Origin: CAYLYM01 sp964387645
GTDB lineage: Bacteria > Calditrichota > Calditrichia > RBG-13-44-9
Length of the DNA: 45,252 nt
Assembly (NCBI GenBank): GCA_964387645.1
Contig: CAYLYM010000016.1
Coordinates: 1 to 45,252, forward strand
Direction: 5' to 3'
The position numbers and the translations under genes are program-made. This document shows, piece after piece, positions 29,012 through 37,964 of the stretch. Positions within the stretch are counted from its first letter, which is position 1; every line of letters begins with the position of its first letter. The notes below the pieces were generated by a model. That model made no database searches, was not told where the DNA came from, and saw only the letters and a list, made by a program, of their open reading frames with translations.

Positions 29012-29230
29012 AAGTTCCATCCTCCTGAATTCTATTTAATTAAGCAATAATTAATTTTCAAATGTACTCATTCAATTTATTAATCACAAAAAATAAACCA
29101 TTTTTTATGTGCAGTCTAAAACATTTTAATAGAGCATATTGATTCATCTACAATTGCATGATTTTTCTTAGTAAGAAAATTAGGGTTGAGAATATTTCAA
29201 TAGTTCAAGAAGAATGAGTAGACAGGAAGA

Positions 29231-30043
29231 TCAGAACATTTTCTTTAAAATATGATAATTTTTCATAATATCTTCTACATACTCAATTGTTTGGCGATAG
29301 CCGTAAAAGTGCCCATGAGGTGGGACACCTAATTCCCAGACTTCCAGATGCAACCGCCAATCTTCACGGGTTAATTTTTGTAGACAGTATTTAACTGCTT
29401 CCCAGGTATTGGGGTCCATGTGAAGGAAGACTGCAATATTCTGGGCATCATAGATTCGTCCGGCACCACAATTATAAGCGGCTAATGCTAATTTAATACG
29501 TTCTTCTGGCTGAGCGTTTGGAAATCGTTTAACCTGTTTGTATAAATGGTATATGCCAGCAGTAATATTTTCGCGAGGATTATTGGCGATAAACTCAATG
29601 TCCATTTCGCGGCGAATATCCTGTGCTGTTCCGGGCATAATTTGCATAAGACCAATAGCTCCTACATGGCTACGGGCATTTTCCTTAAAACGAGACTCTT
29701 TTAAAATTTGGGCGACAATGAGGCGCCAGTCAAATCCGTAACGTTTGGCGTATTTGCGAATGACCGGATAATAATTTTTAATTTTTTGCCAAAAATCCGG
29801 TGGTAGCTCTTTTTCGCGAAAGGATTCTATCTCCTTTTTTTCGGCGATGCGTTTCTCAATAATTCGAACGAGGGAATCTGGTTGATTTCCCCGTAGTGGC
29901 GTTTCAGGCGAAGTTGAACAGCTTAACAGAACCGTCATCGCGGACAAAATAGTTATTGTAATTTTGGTAAATAATAAAATATTTATTTTGCAATTGAACA
30001 TTTTCGCCTGATTAGCACTGGATTTTTTTATAGTTAATCTCAT
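29231..30043 (-). CDS. Lytic murein transglycosylase lipoprotein (SLT/MltF-like)
   Basis: The C-terminal half is an SLT domain. The catalytic Glu116 is in LKESRF, followed by GAIGLMQIMPGTAQ, NITAGIYHLY and LALAAYNCGAGRI. The N-terminus has a hydrophobic stretch ending in the lipobox LLSC (Cys42), so it is anchored in a membrane. It cleaves peptidoglycan glycan chains with 1,6-anhydro product formation. The start is uncertain: the ATG at 30043 gives a rather long signal, while Met15 (30001) gives a more usual one; neither has a strong ribosome site. The layout matches MltF without its solute-binding domain. Confidence 0.88.
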   Translation of the reverse strand: MRLTIKKSSANQAKMFNCKINILLFTKITITILSAMTVLLSCSTSPETPLRGNQPDSLVRIIEKRIAEKKEIESFREKELPPDFWQKIKNYYPVIRKYAKRYGFDWRLIVAQILKESRFKENARSHVGAIGLMQIMPGTAQDIRREMDIEFIANNPRENITAGIYHLYKQVKRFPNAQPEERIKLALAAYNCGAGRIYDAQNIAVFLHMDPNTWEAVKYCLQKLTREDWRLHLEVWELGVPPHGHFYGYRQTIEYVEDIMKNYHILKKMF

Positions 30044-30121
30044 TAGTTCATAAAGAAAATGTCATCTCTCTTACTTACATGCCCTGTATTCGAGCATATT
30101 TCCCTGAGTCTATCGAATATC

Positions 30122-30349
30122 TCAATTCAAACTCATGCCGATAATCAGGCCTACAATTAAACCAATCATGATGAAAATGCCACAAACCACCACTCCGACG
30201 GCTAAATTACCCTTTTCCAATTCCGCCGGAATATCAAAGTGAGTGACCCGGTTGATTAGACGATAAGTGACAATAGCTGAAACAATACCTAAAATAACCC
30301 CCCCAATCGCATAAATTGTGTTTAAAAACAAAGGAGCTTCATACCACAT
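30122..30349 (-). CDS. DUF350-like small membrane protein
   Basis: The ATG at 30349 sits five bases after GAGAGG and is preferred to a GTG six bases earlier. The 75-residue protein has two membrane helices, about 10-30 (TIYAIGGVILGIVSAIVTY) and 50-70 (VGVVVCGIFIMIGLIVGL). Between them lies HFDIPAELEKGNLAVG, which matches the conserved loop of DUF350 (YjfL/UPF0719) proteins. It is about half the usual four-helix length, one repeat unit. Function of the family is unknown to me beyond membrane location. Confidence 0.68.
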   Translation of the reverse strand: MWYEAPLFLNTIYAIGGVILGIVSAIVTYRLINRVTHFDIPAELEKGNLAVGVVVCGIFIMIGLIVGLIIGMSLN

Positions 30350-30617
30350 AGTCACCTCTCCATTTTATATTTTTTAATTCATCGAAATTTTTTTACCTAA
30401 GATTAGTAATATGTTTTTGTTTCTTTATTTTTACTTTTTTCATTATATAGCTGAACTTATAAGCCTTTATTATTACCGAATCAGCATAAACGTTCTTTAC
30501 TCATTTAGGTTTCATAGTTTTGTGATTTTTCTTAATCGTTTCAGATTTTAATTAGTTAGCATAAAAACAAATAATTTGAATTTCTTAATTAGATAATACG
30601 TAAAGGAAGGTTTGATA

Positions 30618-31970
30618 TCAACGAAAATTTGGAAAGGTAGAAGTTTTTTTGATTTTTTCTATTCGCCAGATTTCTAAAATAGCTTGTTGAACAAAAGCGC
30701 GATTCCGTGGAAGTCCCGGATGATCATTAGTGATTTTTTTCAGGAAAGCAATATTATCTATAGCGGGAAAATGGAAGAATAGGTCTTCAATATAGCAGGC
30801 AAAACCCGGACAATCTCGATTTTGGGCATAAAGAAAGAAAAGAGGCAATAAGACATTAAGTATAAAAGAGTAGCAACGGGTCTTCCCCATAGTATATTGA
30901 GGAATGGTATGGAAATGAAGTAGTTCGGTGAGAAGTGGCTGAAAATTAGGAGAGAGTTTTAAACGAAGTCGTGATTCGATTTCAGGAAGAATAAGTTTTA
31001 ATGGAAGACGTTGTATAAAAATTTCGGCCAGCATTTGGAACAGAGAAGTATTTTGGTATTGAAAGAGGATTTGGCTGAAACCAGCCAGGCGAAAATAAGG
31101 ATTGTTTGGCGGACGAAGTCGGCTAAAATTCCACAAATCTTTTTTAAGGCGGGAATAGGGTAATAAATGAGCAAATTGATTCCGAATGTTTTGAAGCAGA
31201 TAAAAACTTTGAGGCATTTTCTGATTACGACTTTTTATGATTGAAGAAAGTAATCCTGCTTGTTCACATAATAAAATCCAGAAGACGATCGGAGAACGCT
31301 CCATCGGATGAACTGTCTGTAAGAGACGTGATGGAGGGAATCGGAGAAGTAATTCAACAAAAGCTGAGCTGTTTTTGCTGTATCCGAGTACCTGTGCAAG
31401 ACCTAAATAAAGCGTTTCCTCCCAACCGCGGTTCTCTATCCAGAACCGTAGTTCTTCACATTTTCTTAAAAATCTTTTCCAGGCAATGTTCTCCAGGGTG
31501 GAGAGATTGGGTAGGTTTGCGGAGCTGTTTATTTTAATTGGAGGCTTATCAAACTGCATTTGTTCCATGGCTTTAAGCCAGCTAGAAAAAGGTAGATTAA
31601 GATAATTTGAGAGAATAAGATGAGAAAAACGCCTGCTTAGTGATTCAGGCAAATATTCTGGATGTTCCCATAATATATGCAAGATTACCTGATCGTATCG
31701 TCGGTCAAAATGATGGCCATGTCGGAACCAATCTTGCCAGTGAATGTGAAATTCAACATCGCCCCGCAAGATTGTATCACCAATTTGTAAAAGGGCGCCA
31801 TTAAAGTCAGGACCATTGTCTGAATTACGAGTTCCAGGGAATAGTATTGATAGTGGCTTATTGTCGTAGGTATAGAGAGGATGCTTTAAAAATTCGTTTG
31901 AAGAATAGGTCCAGTAGAGATAATATTCAGGGATTGTAGCTCTTTTTAATTTTTTTGATAATGATTGCAT
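30618..31970 (-). CDS. DUF2851 family protein
   Basis: The 450-residue protein has the hallmarks of DUF2851: PEYYLYWTY near the start, LFPGTRNSDNGPDFNGA, GDTILRGDVEFHIH, DWFRHGHHFDRRYDQVILHILWEH, and a helical C-terminal half. The N-terminal motif set with conserved His and Asp suggests an enzyme fold, but no function is established for this family as far as I know. There is no signal peptide. It is divergent from the XRE regulator gene at 32049, with a perfect palindrome between them, so it is a good candidate target of that regulator. Confidence 0.82.
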   Translation of the reverse strand: MQSLSKKLKRATIPEYYLYWTYSSNEFLKHPLYTYDNKPLSILFPGTRNSDNGPDFNGALLQIGDTILRGDVEFHIHWQDWFRHGHHFDRRYDQVILHILWEHPEYLPESLSRRFSHLILSNYLNLPFSSWLKAMEQMQFDKPPIKINSSANLPNLSTLENIAWKRFLRKCEELRFWIENRGWEETLYLGLAQVLGYSKNSSAFVELLLRFPPSRLLQTVHPMERSPIVFWILLCEQAGLLSSIIKSRNQKMPQSFYLLQNIRNQFAHLLPYSRLKKDLWNFSRLRPPNNPYFRLAGFSQILFQYQNTSLFQMLAEIFIQRLPLKLILPEIESRLRLKLSPNFQPLLTELLHFHTIPQYTMGKTRCYSFILNVLLPLFFLYAQNRDCPGFACYIEDLFFHFPAIDNIAFLKKITNDHPGLPRNRAFVQQAILEIWRIEKIKKTSTFPNFR

Positions 31971-31982
31971 TTTAAAAAAATA

Positions 31983-32010
31983 TTATTATATTACAATTGT
32001 AATATAATAA
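31983..32010. promoter_or_regulatory. Perfect 28-bp palindrome, probable operator for the XRE regulator
   Basis: Every base from 31983 to 32010 pairs with its mirror position around the centre 31996/31997. The core is TTACAATTGTAA, flanked by AT-only arms. It lies between the divergent DUF2851 (start 31970) and XRE regulator (start 32049) genes, a standard position for an autoregulatory operator that binds a dimer. The C and G in the core break the low-complexity background. Confidence 0.6.
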
Positions 32011-32048
32011 ATGATAATTTATTTTTCAACTTAATTTTTGGTTTTATT

Positions 32049-32402
32049 ATGAAACAGAATGCCTTAGCCGATCGTATCCGTTGGATCATGCGCCAGAGGG
32101 GGTTTACTCAAAAAGACCTGGCTGATTATTTGAGTATTAGTCAGCCGGCGGTGTCCTTGTATCTACAAGGACGTATGCCGCCCGCCGATATCCTGTTGCA
32201 AATTGCTAAATTAGGCGAAACTACTGTTGAATGGCTTTTAACCGGAACAGATACGAAAGAAACTCATGGAAGCGTACGGGAAGAAATACCGCTCTATGGA
32301 AATCAGTATTTACTTCTGAAATTATGGAAGCAGATCCCTGAAAATGTCCAGAGAGATATTTTACAATTATTGCACCATCTGGTGGAAAATCAGTCGAAGT
32401 AG
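32049..32402 (+). CDS. XRE-family helix-turn-helix transcriptional regulator
   Basis: The likely start is the ATG at 32049, giving 117 residues; the frame upstream to 31965 runs through the palindrome and the divergent promoter region. Residues about 5-60 are a lambda-repressor-like HTH: LADRIRWIMRQRGFTQKDLA, then ADYLSISQPAVSLYLQGRMP. The C-terminal part is helical (YLLLKLWKQIPENVQRDILQ) and may form the dimer. No ribosome site is obvious, consistent with a short or weak leader. It probably controls itself and the divergent DUF2851 gene. Confidence 0.85.
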   Translation: MKQNALADRIRWIMRQRGFTQKDLADYLSISQPAVSLYLQGRMPPADILLQIAKLGETTVEWLLTGTDTKETHGSVREEIPLYGNQYLLLKLWKQIPENVQRDILQLLHHLVENQSK

Positions 32403-32563
32403 CTAAAATGAAATTTCCATGTATCCTTGCCCAAAATCGTGTTAATAGAGAACTTAGCATTATATACCGAGATTTCTGTTTTTAAATACTTTTAAAAACG
32501 TTTCTATTATAAATTTAATTTTTCTTCTGCTATACTTTTAATGATTTTTTGAAAGGATTTATC

Positions 32564-32830
32564 ATGGAAATAGTTGAATATCCTGTGGATGGAACATTGG
32601 ATTTGCATACTTTTCATCCCAGGGATGTCAAAGATTTAATTCCTGAATACATCTCAGTGTGTCTTGAGAATAGAATTTATCAAATTCGGATCATCCATGG
32701 GAAGGGAACCGGAACGCTGCGTAGGATTGTACATGCTTTACTTGATAGAGACCCCCGTGTTGAGAGATATTGGCACGAAGAAGGCAGTGGCGGATCCTGG
32801 GGAGCTACGATAGTAAAGTTAAAAGATTAA
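32564..32830 (+). CDS. Smr-domain protein
   Basis: The ATG at 32564 follows AAAGGA; an upstream TTG at 32549 is less likely. The 88-residue protein is essentially one Smr domain, with the LDLHTF motif near residue 13, the HGKGTGTLR motif and a GGSWGATIV C-terminal strand. Smr domains, first known from the C-terminus of MutS2, bind or nick nucleic acids or act on ribosome-associated RNA. A stand-alone Smr gene is common in bacteria. Its exact role here is unknown. Confidence 0.88.
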   Translation: MEIVEYPVDGTLDLHTFHPRDVKDLIPEYISVCLENRIYQIRIIHGKGTGTLRRIVHALLDRDPRVERYWHEEGSGGSWGATIVKLKD

Positions 32831-32865
32831 TAACCTTATTTGAAAAAAACCACTGAAACAGATTA

Positions 32866-33450
32866 ATGAGCAAATTGAATGGAAGGTATTATCAAAGAAT
32901 ATTTTTCCTATTTTTTATTATTCTCATTTTTTCAGGGTGTCAATTTTTTAAAACTCTGATTAATTCTGGAAAAATACAAAAACCACATGTACTTGTCCAA
33001 TCTGTGAAGTTGACTGGCTGGTCATTTCGTTCAGTGGATTTATTATTCAATTTCGAAATTCAAAACCCCAATTCATTCGAAATCAATCTTGATGGATGGG
33101 ATTATCAATTGAAAATAAATTCTCAAACTTTTCTTCAAGGTCAGGAAAAACAAAAAATCCAGATTGCTGCAGAAAAAAACACATACATTCAATTACCACT
33201 GACTATAAGATTGATTGAACTATACCAGACATTTCATCATTTAGTAGCTGCTGATAGCGTAAACTATGTTTTAGAATGTGGGTTTCTCTTTCGGATTCCA
33301 CTTTTTGGGAGAATTCGTATTCCAACCAAACAGTCAGGCTCATTCCCGATGTTGAAAATCCCCTCTATACAAATGGGTTCATTTAAATTAAAACGCCTGG
33401 ATTTTGCACATGCAGATTTTTTCCGGAAACGACGTGGTTTTAAATTATAA
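32866..33450 (+). CDS. LEA14/WHy-type lipoprotein
   Basis: The N-terminal signal ends in the lipobox FSGC, so the protein is a lipoprotein. The mature part resembles LEA-2 (late embryogenesis abundant group 14, WHy) domains: VQSVKLTGWSFRSVDLLFNF, EIQNPNSFEINLDGWDY, and a QLPLTIRLIELY strand near residues 110-120. This fold is a beta sandwich with a proposed protective or structural role at the membrane; bacterial function is little known. It follows the Smr gene by 35 bp. About 600 bp without a clear gene come next. Confidence 0.78.
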   Translation: MSKLNGRYYQRIFFLFFIILIFSGCQFFKTLINSGKIQKPHVLVQSVKLTGWSFRSVDLLFNFEIQNPNSFEINLDGWDYQLKINSQTFLQGQEKQKIQIAAEKNTYIQLPLTIRLIELYQTFHHLVAADSVNYVLECGFLFRIPLFGRIRIPTKQSGSFPMLKIPSIQMGSFKLKRLDFAHADFFRKRRGFKL

Positions 33451-34056
33451 CTATCATGCTTTCAAAGCAGAATTGTTCAATCAAAAGTTATCAGTTAATG
33501 TGAACAATTTTGATTTGATGTCTGAGTAAATGCTTTAAAATACAGGGCTTAAATCAAAGCCCCTTTCCAAAATTAATATCCATCTCATTTTCGGTCTGTA
33601 GAAAAGCGGCATATTCGTTCAGCAGAAAAGTAGTGTTACCATACGTTTTATTTTTATTGCAGAAGGTTAAGGAAACAACCTGGTGTGAAATGAATCCACA
33701 TTTCTATTCACAAAGTTAAAATTTGTTTGCAAAAGTGAAAGTAATTTTCTATTAGAATTTAACATTTAAAGGAATTGGTATTTCTGGGTTTTGTGCAGGA
33801 TAGAAATGTCTGTGTTTCTCGATTAGAAAGAATTTATTGCTTTATCTGACTTGATTTTGCTGTTTGACTTACCCATCAAAATTTTTTTCAATGGCATTAT
33901 ATACTAAAAAATTATAACTTTTCATTGTATTTTGGTATTTTTATTAGAAAAAATGATCCGTTGTCATATTGGCAACGGTTTATTCTTTTTTATTGGTTTG
34001 AAAAAAGAGAAAGAGTTTGAAAGGAGTGTTCTGAAAATAGGGAAAAAGAAAATAAG
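33451..34056. other. Intergenic region of about 600 bp before pckG
   Basis: No convincing gene is present. On the minus strand, 33703 to 33554 is a 49-codon open stretch ending in TGA that reads like protein (TYGNTTFLLNEYAAFLQ) but begins right after a stop and has no start; it may be a remnant or repeat. A 6-bp hairpin, GGGCTT/AAGCCC, lies at 33545-33562 without a T tract. A stronger hairpin at 33958-33978 is listed separately. The pckG promoter must lie here but I could not place it. Confidence 0.35.
33958..33994 (+). terminator. Terminator-like hairpin in the pckG leader
   Basis: CCGTTGTC at 33958-33965 pairs with GGCAACGG at 33971-33978 (8 bp with one T-G pair) around the loop ATATT. It is followed by TTTATTCTTTTTTATT. 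It ends about 60 bases before the pckG start. It could end read-through from upstream or act as an attenuator. Confidence 0.55.
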
Positions 34057-35934
34057 ATGAATAACATTTTTTATTTTCTAAAATCTTATCTTGAACAGAA
34101 GGATCTGGAAAAACTTTTAAGAATTGAAAACGCTTATCTTCACAGTTTTATTGCTCATTATGTACAGTTATTGAAACCTTCAAGGGTATTTGTGTGTTCA
34201 GATGATCCAAGAGATATAAAATTTGTTCGAGATGAATCTCTGCGGAAAGGTGAAGAAAAAATTCTGGCTACTCCTGGACATACAATCCATTTTGATAATT
34301 ATTATGATCAGGCGCGTGATAAAACTCATACAAAAATTTTATTACCACGAGGTAAAAGTTTAGGTAGGGAAATATTAACAGAAGATCGGGAAACGGGTCT
34401 AAGAGAAATTCATGACCTCATGGATGGTATAATGCAGGGGAAGGATCTTTACGTAAAATTCTTCTGTTTGGGACCGACACATTCGGAATTTTCTGTACCT
34501 TGTGTTCAATTGACGGACTCTGCTTATGTGGCACACACCGAAGATATACTCTATCGACAGGGATATGAGGAGTTTTTAAGGCAAGGACCGCGTGCTCGAT
34601 TCTTCAAGTTTGTCCATTCACAAGGCGAATTGGATGAAAACAAAACCTCTAAAAATTTGGATAAAAGACGCATTTATATTGACTTAGCTGATGAAATTGT
34701 TTTTAGCGTGAATACTCAGTACGGGGGAAACTCTATTGGTTTGAAAAAATTGGCGATGCGTTTAGCTATCCATCGTGGATATCGGGAAGGCTGGCTGACC
34801 GAACATATGTTGGTTATGGCCATACATGGTTCCAATGGCAGAAAAACATATTTTACCGGGGCTTATCCATCGATGTGTGGAAAAACTTCGACAGCGATGA
34901 TGGAAGGAGAAACCATCGTGGGAGACGATATTGCATTTTTACGTAAAAAAAATGGAGAGATTCGAGCTGTTAATGTGGAAAAAGGTGTATTCGGAATCAT
35001 CCAAGGAGTTAACAAGAAAGATGATCCTATTCAATGGGAAGCATTACATAAACCGAATGAGATTATCTTTTCTAATGTATTAGTTTTGCCCAGTGGAGAG
35101 GTATACTGGAATGGTAAGGATGACAATATCCCAAAAGAAGGATATAATCATTCAGGTAAATGGTTTTTAGGAAAGAAAGATGCTGAAGGAAATGAAATTC
35201 CCCCTTCACAACCTAATGCTCGTTTTACAATATCGCTGGAAGCTATGAAAAATCTGGATCCTGCTTTAAATGATCCCGAAGGCGTCCCGGTAGGCGGGAT
35301 TGTTTATGGCGGCAGAGATACAGATACATCGGTTCCAGTGGAAGAATCATTTGGTTGGGTTCATGGCATCGTAACCAAAGGAGCTTCACTTGAATCGGAA
35401 ACTACTGCTGCTACCCTTGGAAAGGAAGGAGTTCGTAGATTTAATCCCATGTCCAATTTAGATTTTCTTTCTATTACCGTTGGTAAATATGTCCAGAGCA
35501 ATCTGGATTTTGCAAATGACTTGAAGAATCCACCTAAGATTTTCTCGGTTAATTATTTTTTAAAGGTTAAAAATGGTCAATTTTTGAACAGTAAAAATCA
35601 TAAAAGAGTTTGGTTTAAATGGATGGAACTTAGGGTTAATGATGAAGTGGATGCCATCCCAACACCAACAGGTCTTATCCCATTTTATCAGGATTTACGA
35701 ATTTTGTTTCGACAAATAATGAATGAAGAATTTTGTGAAGCGGATTATGAAAAACAATTTACTATAAGAGTAAATGAAAATTTAAATAAAATTGAGAGGG
35801 TTGAACAGATATATCTGACACAGGTAACTGACACGCCGGTAGTAGTTTTTGAAGTTCTTGAACAACAACGTCAGAGGCTTCTTCAGGCTAGAGAAATGTA
35901 TGGACCGTATATTTTGCCTAAGAGTTTTCAATAA
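34057..35934 (+). CDS. pckG: Phosphoenolpyruvate carboxykinase (GTP)
   Basis: The 625-residue protein has GTP-type PEPCK motifs. The P-loop is AYPSMCGKTSTAM with active-site Cys274 and Lys276, followed by the metal site GDDIAFL. Other signatures include HIHGSNGRKT-like MAIHGSNGRKTYFTG and PEGVPVGGIVYGGRD. It converts oxaloacetate and GTP to phosphoenolpyruvate, GDP and CO2, linking the TCA cycle to gluconeogenesis in the cytoplasm. Length fits the GTP class (about 600), not the ATP class. A purine-rich leader precedes the ATG, with a terminator-like hairpin upstream. Confidence 0.96.
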   Translation: MNNIFYFLKSYLEQKDLEKLLRIENAYLHSFIAHYVQLLKPSRVFVCSDDPRDIKFVRDESLRKGEEKILATPGHTIHFDNYYDQARDKTHTKILLPRGKSLGREILTEDRETGLREIHDLMDGIMQGKDLYVKFFCLGPTHSEFSVPCVQLTDSAYVAHTEDILYRQGYEEFLRQGPRARFFKFVHSQGELDENKTSKNLDKRRIYIDLADEIVFSVNTQYGGNSIGLKKLAMRLAIHRGYREGWLTEHMLVMAIHGSNGRKTYFTGAYPSMCGKTSTAMMEGETIVGDDIAFLRKKNGEIRAVNVEKGVFGIIQGVNKKDDPIQWEALHKPNEIIFSNVLVLPSGEVYWNGKDDNIPKEGYNHSGKWFLGKKDAEGNEIPPSQPNARFTISLEAMKNLDPALNDPEGVPVGGIVYGGRDTDTSVPVEESFGWVHGIVTKGASLESETTAATLGKEGVRRFNPMSNLDFLSITVGKYVQSNLDFANDLKNPPKIFSVNYFLKVKNGQFLNSKNHKRVWFKWMELRVNDEVDAIPTPTGLIPFYQDLRILFRQIMNEEFCEADYEKQFTIRVNENLNKIERVEQIYLTQVTDTPVVVFEVLEQQRQRLLQAREMYGPYILPKSFQ

Positions 35935-36163
35935 TTTAATCCCCATGATATTTATAGTAAAACATAACAGTATGTTTAACAAAAAGAGATATTGGTTGGT
36001 TATGTTTAATTGTGATTTTCAGTTGATTTCGATTTTAAAAGAAGAAGATTTATATAAGATCAAAAGCAGAATAGAATTGGGTTAAAATCAGATGAGGGAT
36101 TTTGTAAGTGATTAATAATCATTAAGTTATAATTATTGTGTGAATTTACTTCTGTAAAAATTC

Positions 36164-36192
36164 TTGATTTTATTTATTTAGACTTGTAAATT
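36164..36192 (+). promoter_or_regulatory. Candidate promoter of parA
   Basis: TTGATT at 36164-36169 and TAAATT at 36187-36192 are separated by 17 bp, ending 28 bases before the parA start. The same element pair, with the same spacing, occurs before tRNA-Phe. Confidence 0.4.
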
Positions 36193-36220
36193 TTAAAGTT
36201 AAATATTGCGTTAGGATCTT

Positions 36221-36985
36221 ATGGGAAAAGTTATTTCGATTGCGAATCAAAAAGGTGGAGTAGGAAAAACAACCACGGCTGTAAATCTTGCTTCATGTTT
36301 TGCTGTTGCTGAAAAAAAAACTTTGTTGGTTGATATTGATCCTCAAGCCAATGCTTCATCTGGATTAGGTATTGATTACCGGAGTTTAAAAAGCAGCATT
36401 TATGACGTAATAATCAATCGGGAATCTATCGAAAATGCAATTATAGCTACAAAAGTACCTAATTTAGACATTCTCCCTTCGCATATTAATTTGGTTGGTG
36501 CAGAAGTAGAATTGGTACAAGTAATTGCTCGCGAACAACTCCTCCGCGAGGCTCTGGAAAAAATTAAGGATAATTATGAATTTATTATTATTGACTGTCC
36601 CCCTTCTTTAGGAATTCTAACACTGAATGCGTTAACCGCTTCAAATGCTGTGCTAATTCCCATACAATGTGAATACTATGCATTAGAAGGTTTAAGTCAG
36701 TTGTTAAACACAGTCCGCCTGGTGCAAAAACATTTAAATGAGGAGTTGTTTATCCACGGTGTTCTTCTTACTATGTATGACAATCGTTTGAATTTGTGTA
36801 ATCAAGTAGCCAATGAAGTTCGGAATTTTTTTAAAGATAAAGTTTACGAAACTGTCATAACCAGAAATGTTCGTTTAAGTGAAGCTCCCAGTTTTGGCTT
36901 GCCGATCATTATGTATGATGCGACATCTACAGGCGCGGCCAATTATATGAAGCTTGCGGAGGAAATGTTAGCGAATGAAAACTAA
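36221..36985 (+). CDS. parA: Chromosome partitioning ATPase ParA (Soj)
   Basis: The 254-residue protein is a MinD/ParA ATPase. Its deviant Walker A motif, KGGVGKTTT, begins at Lys11 with the signature lysine, followed by DIDPQANASSGLG and the Walker B-like IIIDCPPSLG. It binds DNA non-specifically and, with ParB at parS, moves the chromosome origin. Length is that of chromosomal Soj rather than plasmid ParA. It overlaps parB by 11 bp. No ribosome site of standard form is visible. Confidence 0.95.
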   Translation: MGKVISIANQKGGVGKTTTAVNLASCFAVAEKKTLLVDIDPQANASSGLGIDYRSLKSSIYDVIINRESIENAIIATKVPNLDILPSHINLVGAEVELVQVIAREQLLREALEKIKDNYEFIIIDCPPSLGILTLNALTASNAVLIPIQCEYYALEGLSQLLNTVRLVQKHLNEELFIHGVLLTMYDNRLNLCNQVANEVRNFFKDKVYETVITRNVRLSEAPSFGLPIIMYDATSTGAANYMKLAEEMLANEN

Positions 36986-37853
36986 ATCTAGATTAGGTAA
37001 GGGGCTGGATGCACTGATTTCCACATCGATTGACCATATTTCTCCTCAATTAAACAAGACTGTCCATGAAGTTGATGTTAATTTGGTTGATCCCAACCCC
37101 TTTCAACCTCGCATGGAAATGGATGAAGCCGCCTTTGAAGAACTAAAACGTTCTGTTAAAGAGCGCGGCATTATTCAGCCGGTAGCAGTCCGGCCAGGTA
37201 AAAATGGCCGATATGAATTGATTGCCGGAGAAAGGCGTTTGCGAGCAGCAATTGCTGTGGGATTGAAAAAAATCCCTGCTTACATACTGAATGTGACCCG
37301 CGATGAGGATATGCTTGAAATTGCACTTATTGAGAATGTGCAACGGGAACATCTTAATCCCATCGATCTAGCTAAAGGATATCAGCGACTCATTGACGAG
37401 TGCAACTTGACTCAGGAAGAAGTGGCTGAAAAAATAGGAAAAGACCGAGCCACTGTGGCTAACTTAATTCGTTTACTAAAACTTCCAGATATAATCCAGG
37501 AAAGTTTAAAAAAAGGTGAAATTCGCGAAGGGCATGCCCGCGCTTTATTGGGACTTCCTGATAAGCGTCAACAAATTGACCTTTGGAAAAAGACGGTCAA
37601 AAATGGTTTATCTGTTCGAAAAGTTGAAGAAGCTGTAAAAAAAATCCGAAAGACAACACCTGCTCTGTCGGTAGAACATCTTCCCAGAAAAAAACCAGCA
37701 TATATAGGGCGAATCGAGGCTACTTTAAGAGAAAAATTTGGAACTCAAGTCAAAATTAGAACTAAAAAGGAAGGTGGTAGCATCGAAATTATATATTATT
37801 CTCGAGAGGATTTAGAACGATTAATGGAGCTTTTTGATGATATTAAAATTTAA
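36975..37853 (+). CDS. parB: Chromosome partitioning protein ParB (Spo0J)
   Basis: The N-terminus has the ParA-stimulating LGKGLDALI. The CTPase/ParB domain follows, with VDPNPFQPR, ELIAGERRLRAA (the GERRxRA box) and IALIENVQREHLNPI. The HTH lies in LTQEEVAEKIGKDRATVANL. The C-terminal dimer region ends the 292-residue protein. It loads at parS sites and spreads as a CTP-dependent clamp. I did not spot a copy of the usual 16-bp parS palindrome in this window. It is followed 111 bp later by the M23 peptidase gene. Confidence 0.95.
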   Translation: MKTKSRLGKGLDALISTSIDHISPQLNKTVHEVDVNLVDPNPFQPRMEMDEAAFEELKRSVKERGIIQPVAVRPGKNGRYELIAGERRLRAAIAVGLKKIPAYILNVTRDEDMLEIALIENVQREHLNPIDLAKGYQRLIDECNLTQEEVAEKIGKDRATVANLIRLLKLPDIIQESLKKGEIREGHARALLGLPDKRQQIDLWKKTVKNGLSVRKVEEAVKKIRKTTPALSVEHLPRKKPAYIGRIEATLREKFGTQVKIRTKKEGGSIEIIYYSREDLERLMELFDDIKI

Positions 37854-37964
37854 TAAATTATTATAAAAAATTATCGAAATTATATTTTTTTAAATGTTTT
37901 AGTTGATTAAATATCTTAACTGAAAAATTCGACATCTGATTAAAATTAAGGAGAAAGAAAAGGA

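Noticed and set aside
35849..36085. Open frame of 78 codons across the pckG end
   Set aside because: It overlaps the PEPCK C-terminus out of frame, has no ribosome site and low-complexity sequence.
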